Shown piece by piece: positions 10,231 to 20,355 of a stretch of DNA of 64,000 nt. A model generated the notes under the pieces. It saw only the letters and a list, made by a program, of their open reading frames with translations, made no database searches and was not told where the DNA came from. Each line of letters begins with the position of its first letter. Positions within the stretch are counted from its first letter, which is position 1. The stretch is from Leptodactylus fallax (Eukaryota > Chordata > Amphibia > Anura > Leptodactylidae). Both the position numbers and the translations under genes were made by a program. Location of the stretch: assembly GCA_947044405.1 (NCBI GenBank), contig CAMRHE010000357.1, positions 729,501 through 793,500 of the forward strand. Direction: 5' to 3'.

Positions 10231-10691
10231 GTGCTGGGATGTAAGCCGGGGTTTAGCAGGTGCTGTCCAGTACATCAACAGCACTGCGAGTCTCTATCTG
10301 TGGTATCCATATACACAGTCACAATGTCAGTCTCACTGATCAGCCACTGAGCACAGTTCCTTTCACGTGGACTCACTAGTCCTGTTGTCTCTTTACACTC
10401 TGTTTGTCTCTGGACCAAGATACAGCTTAGCTGTACAGAAAAATCTCCACACCAGTTCAATACAACACTTGCTAAGATGGCTGCTGCTCTCTGTCTCGTC
10501 ACTTCCTGCTTCTCTGCTCACATTCTGTCTGCAGAACAGGCAAGCTGACATAAAAGGGGGGGAGTCACTCCAGCATCATGTCACAATTACAATGGCTGCT
10601 GTCTTAAAGGAACAGAATCACAGAAATACATTCAACATTAACAGTTTATACAGACAAATAAAGCTTAGGACAACATTGGCTGTCTCTTACA
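10231..10691 (-). repeat. Partial 5' LTR of the Ty3/gypsy element
   Basis: These 461 bp correspond to 6143-6603 and appear identical; the translated shadow frames on both strands agree residue for residue. In sense orientation the LTR starts TGTAAGAGACAG at 10691 and is cut off at 10231 by the corrupted patch. Flanking bases TATT (10692-10695) do not match TACA (5630-5633) outside the other LTR, so no 4-bp target duplication is seen. Confidence 0.85.
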
Positions 10692-10760
10692 TATTCATAC
10701 ACACGAACCCCCCCTAGTAGCCCAGACCAATTAAACCCCCCCCACGCCAAAACGAAATCC

Positions 10761-11341
10761 TCATGACAACAGATCTGGGCGCACGTACAGGCGGAAGCGA
10801 TCAGATTCCCACCTGCCTACCCGCCACACCACGTCATCTCCCAAACCGCACCGAGAGGCCTCCGTAGCTGCCCCAATCCAGAAGGAGTGAGAACCATATT
10901 CCCCAGGCACCTCCCCCACCGCGGCCAAAGCTTTCTTAAAAACCGCCACAAACTGGAAACGCGAGAGCGCCCCGCCCCCCTCATGACACAGAAAGGAACA
11001 GGGGGGAGGACCCCCGTACCCGTATAAAATCCAATATCCCGGCCACTGGGCAACAATACCCGCCCTGCACCTCATGTTCAACTATCAACCGTCCCCTACT
11101 CAACTGATCAGTCTTGGAAGTTCGCACCTTCCGTACCCCTTGGAATGACCGCACCGTCGCCTGCAAATCCACCAATTTGTCCCCCAGCAACCGCGACTCC
11201 ATACGAATGGAATCTAGCTCGATTCTTAAGAACTTCATCATGGTCGCCGGGCCCTCGGTTGTGTCTGGAGCTAAAGGCACCCCGAACAAACCCGCCACCC
11301 GTTCCATCGTCCTCAACAGCACCAGACATTAAACCTTCCAT
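10761..11341 (-). pseudogene. DIRS-order retroelement remnant: RT C-terminus joined to tyrosine recombinase
   Basis: The upstream frame (11322-10981) opens with LLRTMERVAGLFGVPLAPD and FLRIELDSIRMESRL, the C-terminal part of a DIRS/Ngaro-type RT. It passes within about 25 residues into SKTDQLSRGR and CCPVAGILDFIRVRG, the catalytic core of a tyrosine recombinase. After a frameshift near 11000 the overlapping frame (11081-10761) supplies HEGGGALSRFQFV, HSFWIGAATEASRCGLGD, VGRWESDRFRLYVRP and stops at 10761. Family members have HxxR where this copy reads HSFW, so a catalytic Arg is lost, consistent with CGG to TGG decay. The tyrosine candidate (RLYVRP) is present. RNase H and the recombinase N-terminus are missing, indicating internal deletion. 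These recombinases integrate circular cDNA. Confidence 0.75.
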
Positions 11342-11369
11342 TCCCTAATCCTCCCCCCTGTCATGCTGG

Positions 11370-11628
11370 TCCTTTCCCCAAGTGTCTAGGGCCTTCTCTT
11401 ATCAATGTATTGTACATAGCATAGCACCTCTGCCTGGTATAGCAGCTCGATCCCATTCAAGTAAATAGGGTTGAGATGCAGAAGGAACATGACTGATTGA
11501 GGCAACATCTCCTGAGCGCACGGGCCTTTTCAATCAGCTGATTGATGGGCATTGTGGGTATAAGACCCCACTAATGTGATGGTGATAACATATCCTAAGA
11601 AGATATAATAATCTAGGAATACCCCTTT
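11370..11628. mobile_element. TTAA-type MITE fragment (right end)
   Basis: The right edge reads TAGGAATACCCCTTTAA at 11612-11628, the mirror of the TTAAAAGGGTATTC start at 3908. An AGCTGATTGATGGG and CATATCCTAAG interior resembles the other copies. The left edge is not clear. Non-coding. Confidence 0.5.
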
Positions 11629-12284
11629 AATTTTGGCAATTTGAAAATCTTAATTTTATAGTGCATTAAGGCTTAGGCCTAGCCACAAGATATGCCATAA
11701 ATGTCTAAAAGACACAGGCCATACCCCTGTCCCCTTTCATGTCTAATGAGGAGGGTGCTACATTCCTCCAAGCAGATAATAAATGGAAAGAAGGTCATGT
11801 ATGTCTCTCTCCATTTATTTCTATGACAGTTATTTAAACAGCTGAACACACTTGTTCTACCATAGAACAGAATGGAAAGAACACTCATGTGCGGCTCTTC
11901 CTTCTTTCTCCACCTGCATGTGGTCAGGAAAGGAGCTAATGAACATGCTGCAATGCATTAGTGTCTGTGTCCCTAGGTATTGTGCTGTTAACAATGAAAA
12001 CTAGAGAAATCACTTATCTTGGGAGAACACACTTGGTAATATAATCATTCTTGATTTCAAAATTCAGTCGAATTTCGGAAGAATTTAAAGTAACATTTTA
12101 TTTTTTTGGCTTTAGTGTCGAAGGATATTTGATGAATATATACTAATATACTTAATTAACGTATCTAACTTCCTTTTACTAGAACACAGACTCTAAAACC
12201 CTCTAACTGACCTGTTACCAGAGAAAATCTGTACACATTTGTATTGCCAGTATGTAGAGCTGTAGCATTTGCCAAAGGGGGAAT
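11629..12284. other. Unassigned AT-rich sequence
   Basis: No recognisable coding motif, repeat edge or RNA gene on either strand. The only open frame, about 69 codons on the minus strand (11888-11679), lacks any domain. Confidence 0.4.
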
Positions 12285-12571
12285 GGTCACTTCAAATGAC
12301 TATTTCCGGTTTTATATAAACTAAAAAAATATGCTGCCAAGGTAACAGTATTAGCTATAAAACAACCTGAGATATCACTAGTTAATAACACAGTCGGGAA
12401 TTTGAGCTGTATATGCAGCAGTCCATACTGCATATAAAAAACAGAATTCCCAAATGTGTTTTCAACTAGTGATATCTGTTTTTCTTATAGCTAGAGCTGC
12501 AATCTTTCAAATGATACTACAACCATTTTTCTAAGTTGTATAAACCAGAGATACAGCCATTTGAAGTGACC
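12285..12571. mobile_element. Fully palindromic MITE (287 bp)
   Basis: Begins GGTCACTTCAAATG and ends CATTTGAAGTGACC, perfect 14-bp inverted ends. The whole interior is mirrored about position ~12430, for example GATATCACTAGTT against AACTAGTGATATC, and GGGAATTTG against CAGAATTCCC. Arms of about 140 bp would fold into one hairpin. It has no coding frame and looks like a fold-back MITE of unknown superfamily. Confidence 0.8.
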
Positions 12572-12719
12572 ATGCAATGACAGCCGAGAGACTATTCAAG
12601 GCTACCAGGCTTGTCTCAACATTCCTTCTATTACAGGTTGCTCTATGCAGCCTGTAATAGATGTGCCAGTATTGTGAAATGCATTGCCATGCACTGCATT
12701 AGTGATCAGACCCCCGGGA

Positions 12720-13535
12720 GTTCAAGAACACTAAGGGGTCTATTTAATATAGTGTAAAAAAAATATAAAAAAATAAAAAGAATTAAAAATTCGAATCACC
12801 CCTCTATCCCTAGAACACATATAAAAATTTAAAAATACTGTGAAACACATACACATTAGGTATCACTGTGTCCAAAAACGCCATTCTACAAACTTATAAA
12901 ATTATTTTTCCTGTATAGTGAAAGCTGTAGTGGAAAAAAAAAAATTAAAAGAGCTGAACTGCCGTTTTTTCGCTGATTCACCTGTGCTAAAAAAAATGAA
13001 TAAAAATTTATCAAAGCAATAGACATTCTCTAAAATGATATAACTAAAAACTATATCTGGCTCCCCAAAAAGACGCCCTATGCATCCCCATACATGAAAA
13101 TATAAAAAAGTTATGGGTGTCAGAAGATGGCTACTCTAAGAAAAATGGTTTATTTTTGCAAGGTTTTGGATTTTTTGTAAAGGGGTTAAAACGTAAAAAA
13201 ACTATATATATTTGGTATCCCTGGAATTGTATCGACTTATAGAATATGTGATATGTCATTTTGGCTGCACAGTGAACGCCATGAAAATGAAGCCCTTAAG
13301 AAAGTCAAACAAATGCACTTTTCTCCAGTTTCACCCCATTCTGAATGTATTTTCCACCTTCTCAGTACAATGTATGGAATATTAAATGGTACCATTATGA
13401 AGAACAATTTGTCCTGCAAACATTAATCCCTCATATGGCTCTGTGAACAGAAAATGAAACAAGTTATGGGGTTTGGAAGGCGGGGAGTCAAAAACAAAAA
13501 CTGAAAAATCCCTGCAGTGGAAAGGGGTTAAACAC
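12720..13535. repeat. Dispersed non-coding frog repeat, copy 1
   Basis: AT-rich segment with GTGAAACACATACACATTAGG, ATCAAAGCAATAGAC and GTGAACGCCATG blocks, ending AAGGGGTTAA. The same blocks recur, reverse-complemented, at about 15690-15990, and again at about 42185-43860, where a Tc1 element splits them. The family is abundant in frog genomes from memory, but I cannot name it. No coding capacity. Confidence 0.55.
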
Positions 13536-13662
13536 TACTATTAATAATGGCTGGATTAATGAACAAGTCTGCCAAAAGTGAGCATACATCCTGAAACATT
13601 TGCATCACCAGCAATGATGATTGTTGCAGTCTGGGAGCATAAAATGCTACTACTTCTACTAT

Positions 13663-13705
<43 letters not shown>

Positions 13706-13720
13706 GTATATATACACTCA

Positions 13721-13768
<48 letters not shown>

Positions 13769-15091
13769 TTATGTTAATGGGTTGTCCAGGAGTAGTAATT
13801 TACTTACCTGGTCTCGGGGATTGTTATTGATGTCACAATCCCTGGGTCATGTGATCTGAGGCAGCATTCGTCCCCTGGGTCTCTCTACCCCCTTCATCCC
13901 CAATCTCACAGGTAATTAATTATCTGTTCTATGGGGGTGGGACGACTATAGTAAAGTTAAAAAGTAGAGTCGCGGAGATTTCCAATTAAAATTTTTTTTT
14001 TGCTTCAGGCACTTCTCTGTTCCTTTAATACAAATGTTTATTACAACAGATTATGATGGATGCTCATTGTAACACTGTGCCAGACTAAATCCAAATTAAC
14101 TTAAAGTAACTTCCTTCTTTATATATTCTGTGATGTGAGAATCATATGGAAATGCTGCAAAAAAGTGAACATACAGTAGATGAATACATGATGGGGTAGA
14201 TTTATTAATATTGTAGTAGTAGTAATAATAGTTAGACAGTGCTACATTTATCACAGTGACTGATGCTGGATGATAAATGTGGAATACTTTTATACTGTTT
14301 AGTCTAAAATTACACCACCTATTGTATGTCAAAAATACACCAATATTTTGGCAGACAATTTTCCATCGTAGATCATGCCCTTTTACCCCTAAGCCACACC
14401 CTCTTAACAGATAACGCACGGACAGTTTCTAAAATAAAAAAGTGGGTTTTTAATGTGGTGTAACTGGCTCATTTTCTTCGTAAATTTGTGTAATATAGGT
14501 AGGAAATTCCATAATTTGCATTAAAAAGCAATTTTTTTTATAATTGTAACTATTTTTTAGTTACTTTACATTTATGCCAAACACAACTAAATATCATGTT
14601 TCTATATCACTTATCACCTTTCACTACATCACCTTTCTTGAATGTGTATATAGCATAGTAGTCACTCCAACTGACTGATACATTATTACATTATTAACAA
14701 AAGACATGAAGTCAGTCAGCTCTTTCTAGGTACTGTACTTTACACTATCAAGTTAATATCTAATTTTTCAGCAGTTCCTGCATCTTCATTTAGAATGTGC
14801 TGACTAAGAAGCATTTCATAGGAACTTTATTCCACAAACTAAGCACATTATTTTACTGTATACTGTACATAGTGATCTAAAACCAGACTGTACATATTTT
14901 GTCTATTTGATTGAAATGCAGATCAACTGAGATGTCTATTGAACATATTTGTAAAATAAGGTATTGAGCAGATGAGGCCACTTGGTAAGGAAAGAAATAA
15001 ACTTGCTCCCCCTAGTGTTTTATAGTATGTATTCATCAGTGACATTTCTTACAGTATTACAAGGTAACCATGTGATAAAGCAGCAAGTAGG

Positions 15092-15092
<1 letters not shown>
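13536..15092. other. Unassigned sequence with AT dinucleotide tracts
   Basis: Contains two (AT)n tracts at about 13663-13699 and 13723-13766 separated by an ACAC/CACGAT segment. The remainder is AT-rich with no domain-bearing frame. A short 107-codon minus-strand frame (14419-14096) has no recognisable motif and runs through a TAATA-rich tract. Confidence 0.45.

Positions 15093-15146
<54 letters not shown>
15093..15146. repeat. (AT)n microsatellite
   Basis: About 54 bp of uninterrupted TA/AT dinucleotides. Confidence 0.95.
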
Positions 15147-15150
<4 letters not shown>

Positions 15151-15229
15151 CAACAAAAACAAAAACAGATAAAAATACAAGAGAACATATTCATGAGGTA
15201 TATGAATTTGTACATCTTGTTTCACCTTT

Positions 15230-15438
15230 AGGCTAAGGCCCCACGTTGTGGAAAAGCTGTTTTAGTGGAAGATTCTGAGCCTAAGCCAGGCGTGGATTGA
15301 GCAGAAGGTAGAAATATAAGAGCTTCTATTATATTCACCATTCCTTTAGTAGCCACGTCTGGGTTTGGCTCAAAAAAACGTGCAGCAAGATCTGCAACAA
15401 AAAAAGCAGCTTTTCCACAACGTGGGTTCTTAGCCTTG
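15230..15438. mobile_element. Small MITE with CCCCACGTTG-type inverted ends, copy 1
   Basis: Left end GGCTAAGGCCCCACGTTGTG and right end CACAACGTGGGTTCTTAGCC are inverted copies, about 209 bp apart. The second copy at 63028-63213 has the same internal order: GTGGATTGA, CAGAAGG, AAGAGCTT, CCATTCCTTT, then TCTGCAACAAAAAAAGCAG. The TSD is not clear. Non-coding. Confidence 0.7.
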
Positions 15439-15465
15439 CAATCGCTCAGTATTTCTTAGTATTTA

Positions 15466-16631
15466 CCGTATTTTTTGGATTATAAAACGCACCGGACTAT
15501 AAGACGCACCTAGATTTTAGAGGAGGAAAATAGGGAAAAAAATTTTGAAGCAAAAAAAGTGGTAAAATATTTAATATATCGGAGTTGTAGTTTTGCAACA
15601 GCTGCAAGGCCACATTGACAGGTGGCCCTGCAGCTGTACGGGGACGCATAGGGCATCTTTTTTTGCGGGGTCAGGTGTACTTTTTAGTTATACCATTTTG
15701 GGGAATGTCTATTGCTTTGATCACTTTTTATTCAAAAAGAGGCAAAATAGCGAAAAAACGGCAGTCCAGCAATTTAGATTTTTTTTTCCCCCCGCTATGA
15801 CGTTCACCCTATGGGAAAAATATTTTTATAAGTTTGTAGACCGGGCATTTTCGGACACAGGGATACCTAATGTGTATGTGTTTCACATTATTTTTCTACT
15901 TTTATATGTATTTTATTGTTTTAGAACTTTTAATTTTTATTTTTTTTTTACTATTTTATTAACCCCCCTCGGGGGTTTGAATTTGCAATCATTTGATTGC
16001 AAGTCCCATAGACTGCAATACAAGTGTATTGCAGTCTATGGGAGATTCTGTACATTATTATTGCAGCTGTTCATAGACCAACCGCAATAGTAATTTTCCT
16101 ATGACAGGCCTGGGAGCCTTCATAAGGCTCCTGGGTGTCACAGGAACAGTACGGCTCCCGCAATCGCTCCGCGCGGGAGCCGTCCTTCAACAAGAAAGGT
16201 ACGGGGGCAGTGGGGTCCAGCCCCGGGGCAGGTTTATTAACTTTAGGGGGCTAACAGATAGTAATGCCTGCGATCAGCGTGATCGCGGGCATTAGCTCCG
16301 GGTCTCCACATTACAGCGGAGGCCCGGTTGCTATGGCGACCGCACTGCAGCAGAGGGCCGCCATAATCTTCACAGACCCAGCATCCACCATAACAGCACG
16401 GCGGATGCCGGGAGGTTCACACCGCCAGGACACTCTCAGCCCAAGGCCTGAAGTATCTCCCCACTCCTCCCGCTGTAGAAAGCCAGCAGCGGCAGGAGTG
16501 GGGCGATGCTGCAACACCGCTCCTCCGCCGCCTCCGCCTAAACACCACACATTCGGACCATAAGATGCACCCCCATTTTCCTCCCAAATTTGGGGGAAAA
16601 AAAAGTGCATCTTATAGTCCGAAAAATATGG
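15466..16631. mobile_element. TA-flanked non-autonomous DNA transposon (CCGTATTTTT ends)
   Basis: Left terminus CCGTATTTTTTGGATTATAA and right terminus (reverse-complemented) CCATATTTTTCGGACTATAA are inverted, each immediately flanked by TA (15464-15465 and 16632-16633). Both subtermini contain the ATAAGACGCACC/GGTGCATCTTAT motif. TA duplication fits Tc1/mariner-type mobility. The 1.17-kb interior carries a reverse-strand copy of the repeat seen at 12720-13535 and a GC-rich right half. No transposase is visible. Confidence 0.7.
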
Positions 16632-16845
16632 TAACTTATTCTTTCCTACAGCACATTAAACACCCCAATTTATATTATCTACATATCTTACACAATCAAA
16701 ACTTGTATTGCTAATAAGATTAAGATCTTCATTCGGCCCATACACATTACAGTCAATATATATTAAAAATGGCGTGTAGTATGCCAGTCTTAATCATCAG
16801 CTGCACTGGAGGGAGATGGGCCATAATTATTAAGTATGCCTCTTA

Positions 16846-18018
16846 GGGGGCGTTCACACTACCGTTGGTGACCATCAGTAGTGTCCGTTGCTATTGTCCG
16901 TTACAAGATTTTAGCATCGGACACTAGCTGAACCGTCATAAATCCGTTAAAATTTCCATTCATTTCAATGGGTTTTTATATTGTGTCCGTTAGTGTCCGT
17001 TTACACCAAATCCGTCAGAAGTCCGTTTTTTTTCACGGACAAAAAATCCTTGACGGACAGCAAGTGACCGTTATTTTTTTTACATTGAAGTCTATGAGTA
17101 ACGGACTTATAACGGACAGCAACTGATAGCCATCCGTTACTGTCCGTTATTTTATGTCCGTTTATTTTCCCTGTGCATGCTCAGAATGGAGAAACAAAAA
17201 AAAAAAAAAACAAAAAACTAAGTGTCAAAGAGGACCTTTCATGTCATCAGGCACATGCGGTTTTACATACCGCTAGAAAGCCGACAGCGCGCTGAATTCA
17301 GCGCACTGCCGGCTTTCCTGGTATGTGCCCTGGGGCTGGAGATATCGGCGGTGTAAGTTACATGGTTTACTGTTAGAAGGGCGCTGCGAGGAACGCCCCT
17401 CCCTGACACTTCTCTTCGTTCATAGACTTGTACTGAGGGGGCGTTCCTCACAGCTGAGCGTCATCGCTGGGCTGTAAGGAACGCCCCCTCTCTCTATTCT
17501 TGTCTATAGTGCTGTACTGTCAGAGGAACGCCCTCCTTGACACTTCTCGTTCGTCCATAGCGCTGTACTGAGGGGGCGTTCCTCACAGCACAACGTCATC
17601 GCTGGGCTGTAAGGAACGCCCCCTCTCTCTGTACGCGTCTATAGCCCTGTACTGTCAGAGGGGGCGTTCCTTACTGCCTGGCGATGACGCTGAGCTGTTA
17701 GGAACGCCCCCTCAGTACAAGTCTATGAACGAAGCAAAGTTTCAGGGAGGGCGTTCCTTGTTGCGCCCTTGTAACAGTAAACCATGTAACTTACACCGCC
17801 GATATCTCCAGCCCCGGGGCACATACCAGGAAAGCCGGCAGTGCGCTGAATTCAGCGCGCTGTCGGCTTTCTAGCGGTATGTGACATGAAAGGTCTTCTT
17901 TAAAAAACGGACACTACCTAATGCTAACATCAGTTAGTGTCCGTTATGATAGGTGTCTGTTTTTTTTTTTTTAACGGACACCTTCATAACGGACTCCAAC
18001 GGTAGTGTGAACCCTGCC
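16846..18018. mobile_element. Harbinger-like MITE (TTA target duplication) hosting another element
   Basis: Flanked by TTA at 16843-16845 and 18019-18021. The ends read GGGGGCGTTCACACTACCG and, reverse-complemented, GGCAGGGTTCACACTACCG. The interior is dense in GTCCGTTA / TAACGGAC words in both orientations. A related copy lies at about 41830-42180. A TWA duplication with GG...CC ends is typical of PIF/Harbinger elements. The middle is occupied by an unrelated palindrome (17225-17903). No transposase frame. Confidence 0.75.
17225..17903. mobile_element. Palindromic TTAA-type element nested in the Harbinger-like MITE
   Basis: Left end TCAAAGAGGACCTTTCATG and right end CATGAAAGGTCTTCTTTAA; the left TTAA is mutated to TCAA. 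About 170 bp at each end are inverted copies (AGAAAGCCGACAGCGCGCTG against CAGCGCGCTGTCGGCTTTCT, and GGAGATATCGGCGGTGTAAG against its complement). The centre is GC-rich and repeats GAACGCCCC-type segments in both orientations. A half copy inserted at a TTAA is found at 52580-52742. Non-coding. Confidence 0.8.
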
Positions 18019-18299
18019 TTAATCTTCTTAATCTTAATCTATGTCAGTTGGGAGCTGGCATAGATTTCAGATAATGTTTACACCAGATTCCTAGTATCAA
18101 CTATCTCATAAAAAAAAGTGTCACTTTGAAAAATGGGGGGTATTACCTGTCTCACTTCATGATGAGCTTTATGATAAGTGCCGATAATACGAAATTCGTC
18201 AGAGTTCCCCTTTTTCCTAGATTGTAATAAGGCAGTACGATCACATGATACAGCATGCTGATATACTCCTCGCAAAATCCCTTCAACTTTTCGCTGTTT

Positions 18300-19040
18300 A
18301 TTATCTTTCCCTTATGACCTCACTGTTAGGGTTATTTCACTCAGGTGTTCTAGTATGATGCTAGTTATGATACCTACCTGCTATTTCGATCCCCGTTAAT
18401 AACATAGTATTCGCGATCGGTTTCATTACAGTTCGCATAGCTCTCCCACTGTGTTTTTGTTTACTATGTCACTTGAGGGAGGCATGGCTATGAGGTCATT
18501 GCTGACCTTGCTGCATAATTGGTTGCTGGCTGCGCATGCGCAGTCTGGTACCTTCACACAAGTTCAGCTTAGAGAAAGGTGTGGCGCCTTTTTCAGTCTC
18601 CTATTGGTGGCTTTTCTACGTTGGGAGGCATTTAAAAGCGCAATAAATAGCTGGCACCTCCGCTCCTCATTACAACCATGCATTAGTGCCGATGGGGAGC
18701 CGGGGGGAACAATAGCTCTCTTACATTAGATTGAACGATGATCAAAATTCTACACTATACTTACCTCTGATGACAGGGCAAGTCATTTTTACCGCCCTAG
18801 AAATGCGTTAGCTGTTCAGTGTGTGGTTGGCAGAGGTGGCTGGGAGGATTATCACAGCACCAGGCTAACATTATCTTACACACAGTCAGGCAGGTTACTC
18901 TGAACCCACTAGCTTTTTGTCTGGGCTGTGGGAGTATCTACCTGTGGCTGTGAAGATGTGAGATTGTAGTAGGAGTGGCTTTGAGAAATTTATAAGCACC
19001 CTACATTATCTATATACTCACAGGTATTGATATATTGGGG
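18300..19040 (+). mobile_element. Penelope-like element terminal region (putative pLTR) fragment
   Basis: No RT is present. The segment contains GCGCATGCGCAG, GGAGGCATTTAAAAGCGCAATAAATAGC and a hammerhead-like core at 18767-18803 followed by AATGCGTTAGC. I know this arrangement from Neptune-type PLE termini in frogs, where the core is followed by AAACGCGTTG. After the core comes sequence with no coding motif. Limits are approximate; PLE identity is inferred from the ribozyme-like core and layout. Confidence 0.5.
18767..18803 (+). ncRNA. Hammerhead-ribozyme-like core (PLE type, degenerate)
   Basis: Reads CTGATGA, then C, helix II strand AGGGC, a 14-nt loop, complementary GCCCT, A, then GAAA. 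CTGATGA and GAAA around a 5-bp stem are the conserved hammerhead core. The C-A pair next to the core and the downstream ATGCGTTAGC instead of the usual CGCGTT-type helix III suggest decay of an originally active copy. Hammerheads in PLE pLTRs are established; self-cleavage of this copy is unlikely. Confidence 0.6.
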
Positions 19041-19690
19041 AAGGTCTGATAGTTTGATCACTTTTTATTCCATTTTTTATTGGAGACAAAAAGTTGAAAA
19101 AACAGCTGCGTGTTCATCACATGACCATGTATATCACATGACCATGGACTGATTTTTATCCACTGGGAGTAAGCAGAATGAATGAAACCAAGCAATGATC
19201 TAGAAAACCATGAGGAAATATAGAAAGTATATTGGGAAATTGTACAACTTTTTATTATACAAACAATAACATTGGTCTCTCAGTATTGGTCTGAAAGTGG
19301 CCAACACCTTTAATAGTGCCCCTAAATTAATAATGTGCTCTGTGATCTCCTGAATTAATAATAACTCCTGTGTGACCCCTTGAATTATTAAAGCCACTGT
19401 GTGCCCTCTAAATTAATAACACCCCCTGTATGCCCCCTTAAATCAATAAAGCTTCGATGTGTCCTCTAAATTAATTGTGCTTCTAAATTAATGATGCCCT
19501 CTATCTCATCAATTAATAATTACTCCTGTACATCCCCTTGAATTAATAAAGCAACTTTGGGCCCCCTAACAATAATGCCCTCTGTGTGCCCCCTAAATAA
19601 TGTCCAGTTCCCTAAAGGTTAATATCTCCTAATGCGCCTTTATATTATGCCCCCTGGCCCATAAACATTGTCACTTAATGCCTCCTTACA
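19041..19690. repeat. Degenerate A/T-rich minisatellite
   Basis: From about 19300 to 19680, ~30-33-bp units of the form CCCCCTAAATTAATAA...CTCTGTGTG recur a dozen or so times with much divergence (GAATTAATAA, AAATTAATAACACC, AAATCAATAAAGC). The preceding 250 bp are unassigned. No frame with a domain is present. Confidence 0.6.
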
Positions 19691-19691
19691 T

Positions 19692-20355
19692 TAAGGGGGT
19701 GTCCGGGATTTTAAAGAAATTATGCAGGTAACAGGTAAGGTGTAAAAAATAAAAATGCATTAGCACTGACCTGCATCCAAGCTACCCTCTGTTCCTGCAG
19801 TTAGCCGACTGTCTTCTCTAATGCTCTGTTTGTATACAGAATGGCTGCAGTGGTGATGTCACATCAATGGGACTGCTGCAGCTATTCACTGATCTAAGCT
19901 GCATGCTTTTGAGATTGGCGTTTGGCTACTGTGGTCCTGTTAGAGTGATGTCTTGGATTCAGCTGCTCTGTTTGCATACAGAGAAGAAGGCCATCCAGTG
20001 CAGGAATGGAGGGGAAGATGTAGGTTACTTTTTTACACCTCCCCTGCTGCCTGCATACATTTTTTTTTTCTATAAAACATGCTTGCAGCCTACAGATTAC
20101 CAATAGGTAGAGTAGGAAGCTATGCTATGTATGTCCTTCACTTTAGGACTATATCCAGGCTGCCTTCTGCTTGTGCCTGCTGAGCTTTGTCTGCACCTAA
20201 CCTGTGCCTGTTTTATTTCACTATACAGTGATGTCTTTCATGAACGCCTACACAACAGACCTGCTTCTGAGGTTTCTTTACAAAATGAGCTGAGAAAAGA
20301 TAATGGCCATATATGCAGTTTATATGGAACAGAATGGAATACCTCCCCCTTTAAC
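19692..20355. mobile_element. TTAA-flanked MITE (probable)
   Basis: Left edge TTAAGGGGGTGTCCGGGA, right edge GGAATACCTCCCCCTTTAA, weakly inverted with TTAA at both outer limits. The interior has no domain, despite two overlapping plus-strand frames of 79 and 87 codons. Assignment depends on the edges only. Confidence 0.45.

Larger units (their letters stand above)
5634..10691 (-). mobile_element. Young Ty3/gypsy LTR retrotransposon inserted in a YR retroelement
   Basis: Order in sense (minus) direction: partial 5' LTR (10691-10231), unreadable block, intact RT-RNase H-integrase, polypurine tract, complete 3' LTR. It lies between the YR domain (10761 and up) and the SGNH domain (5565 and down) of another minus-strand retroelement, which therefore was there first. 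LTR identity implies recent insertion. The missing target duplication and missing gag are more likely assembly problems than biology, but recombination cannot be excluded. Confidence 0.85.

Noticed and set aside
15593..16563. 165-codon frame and Pro-rich C-terminal frames as a host exon
   Set aside because: They lie wholly within a TA-flanked non-autonomous transposon and a dispersed repeat; no domain, no start context, no splice structure.
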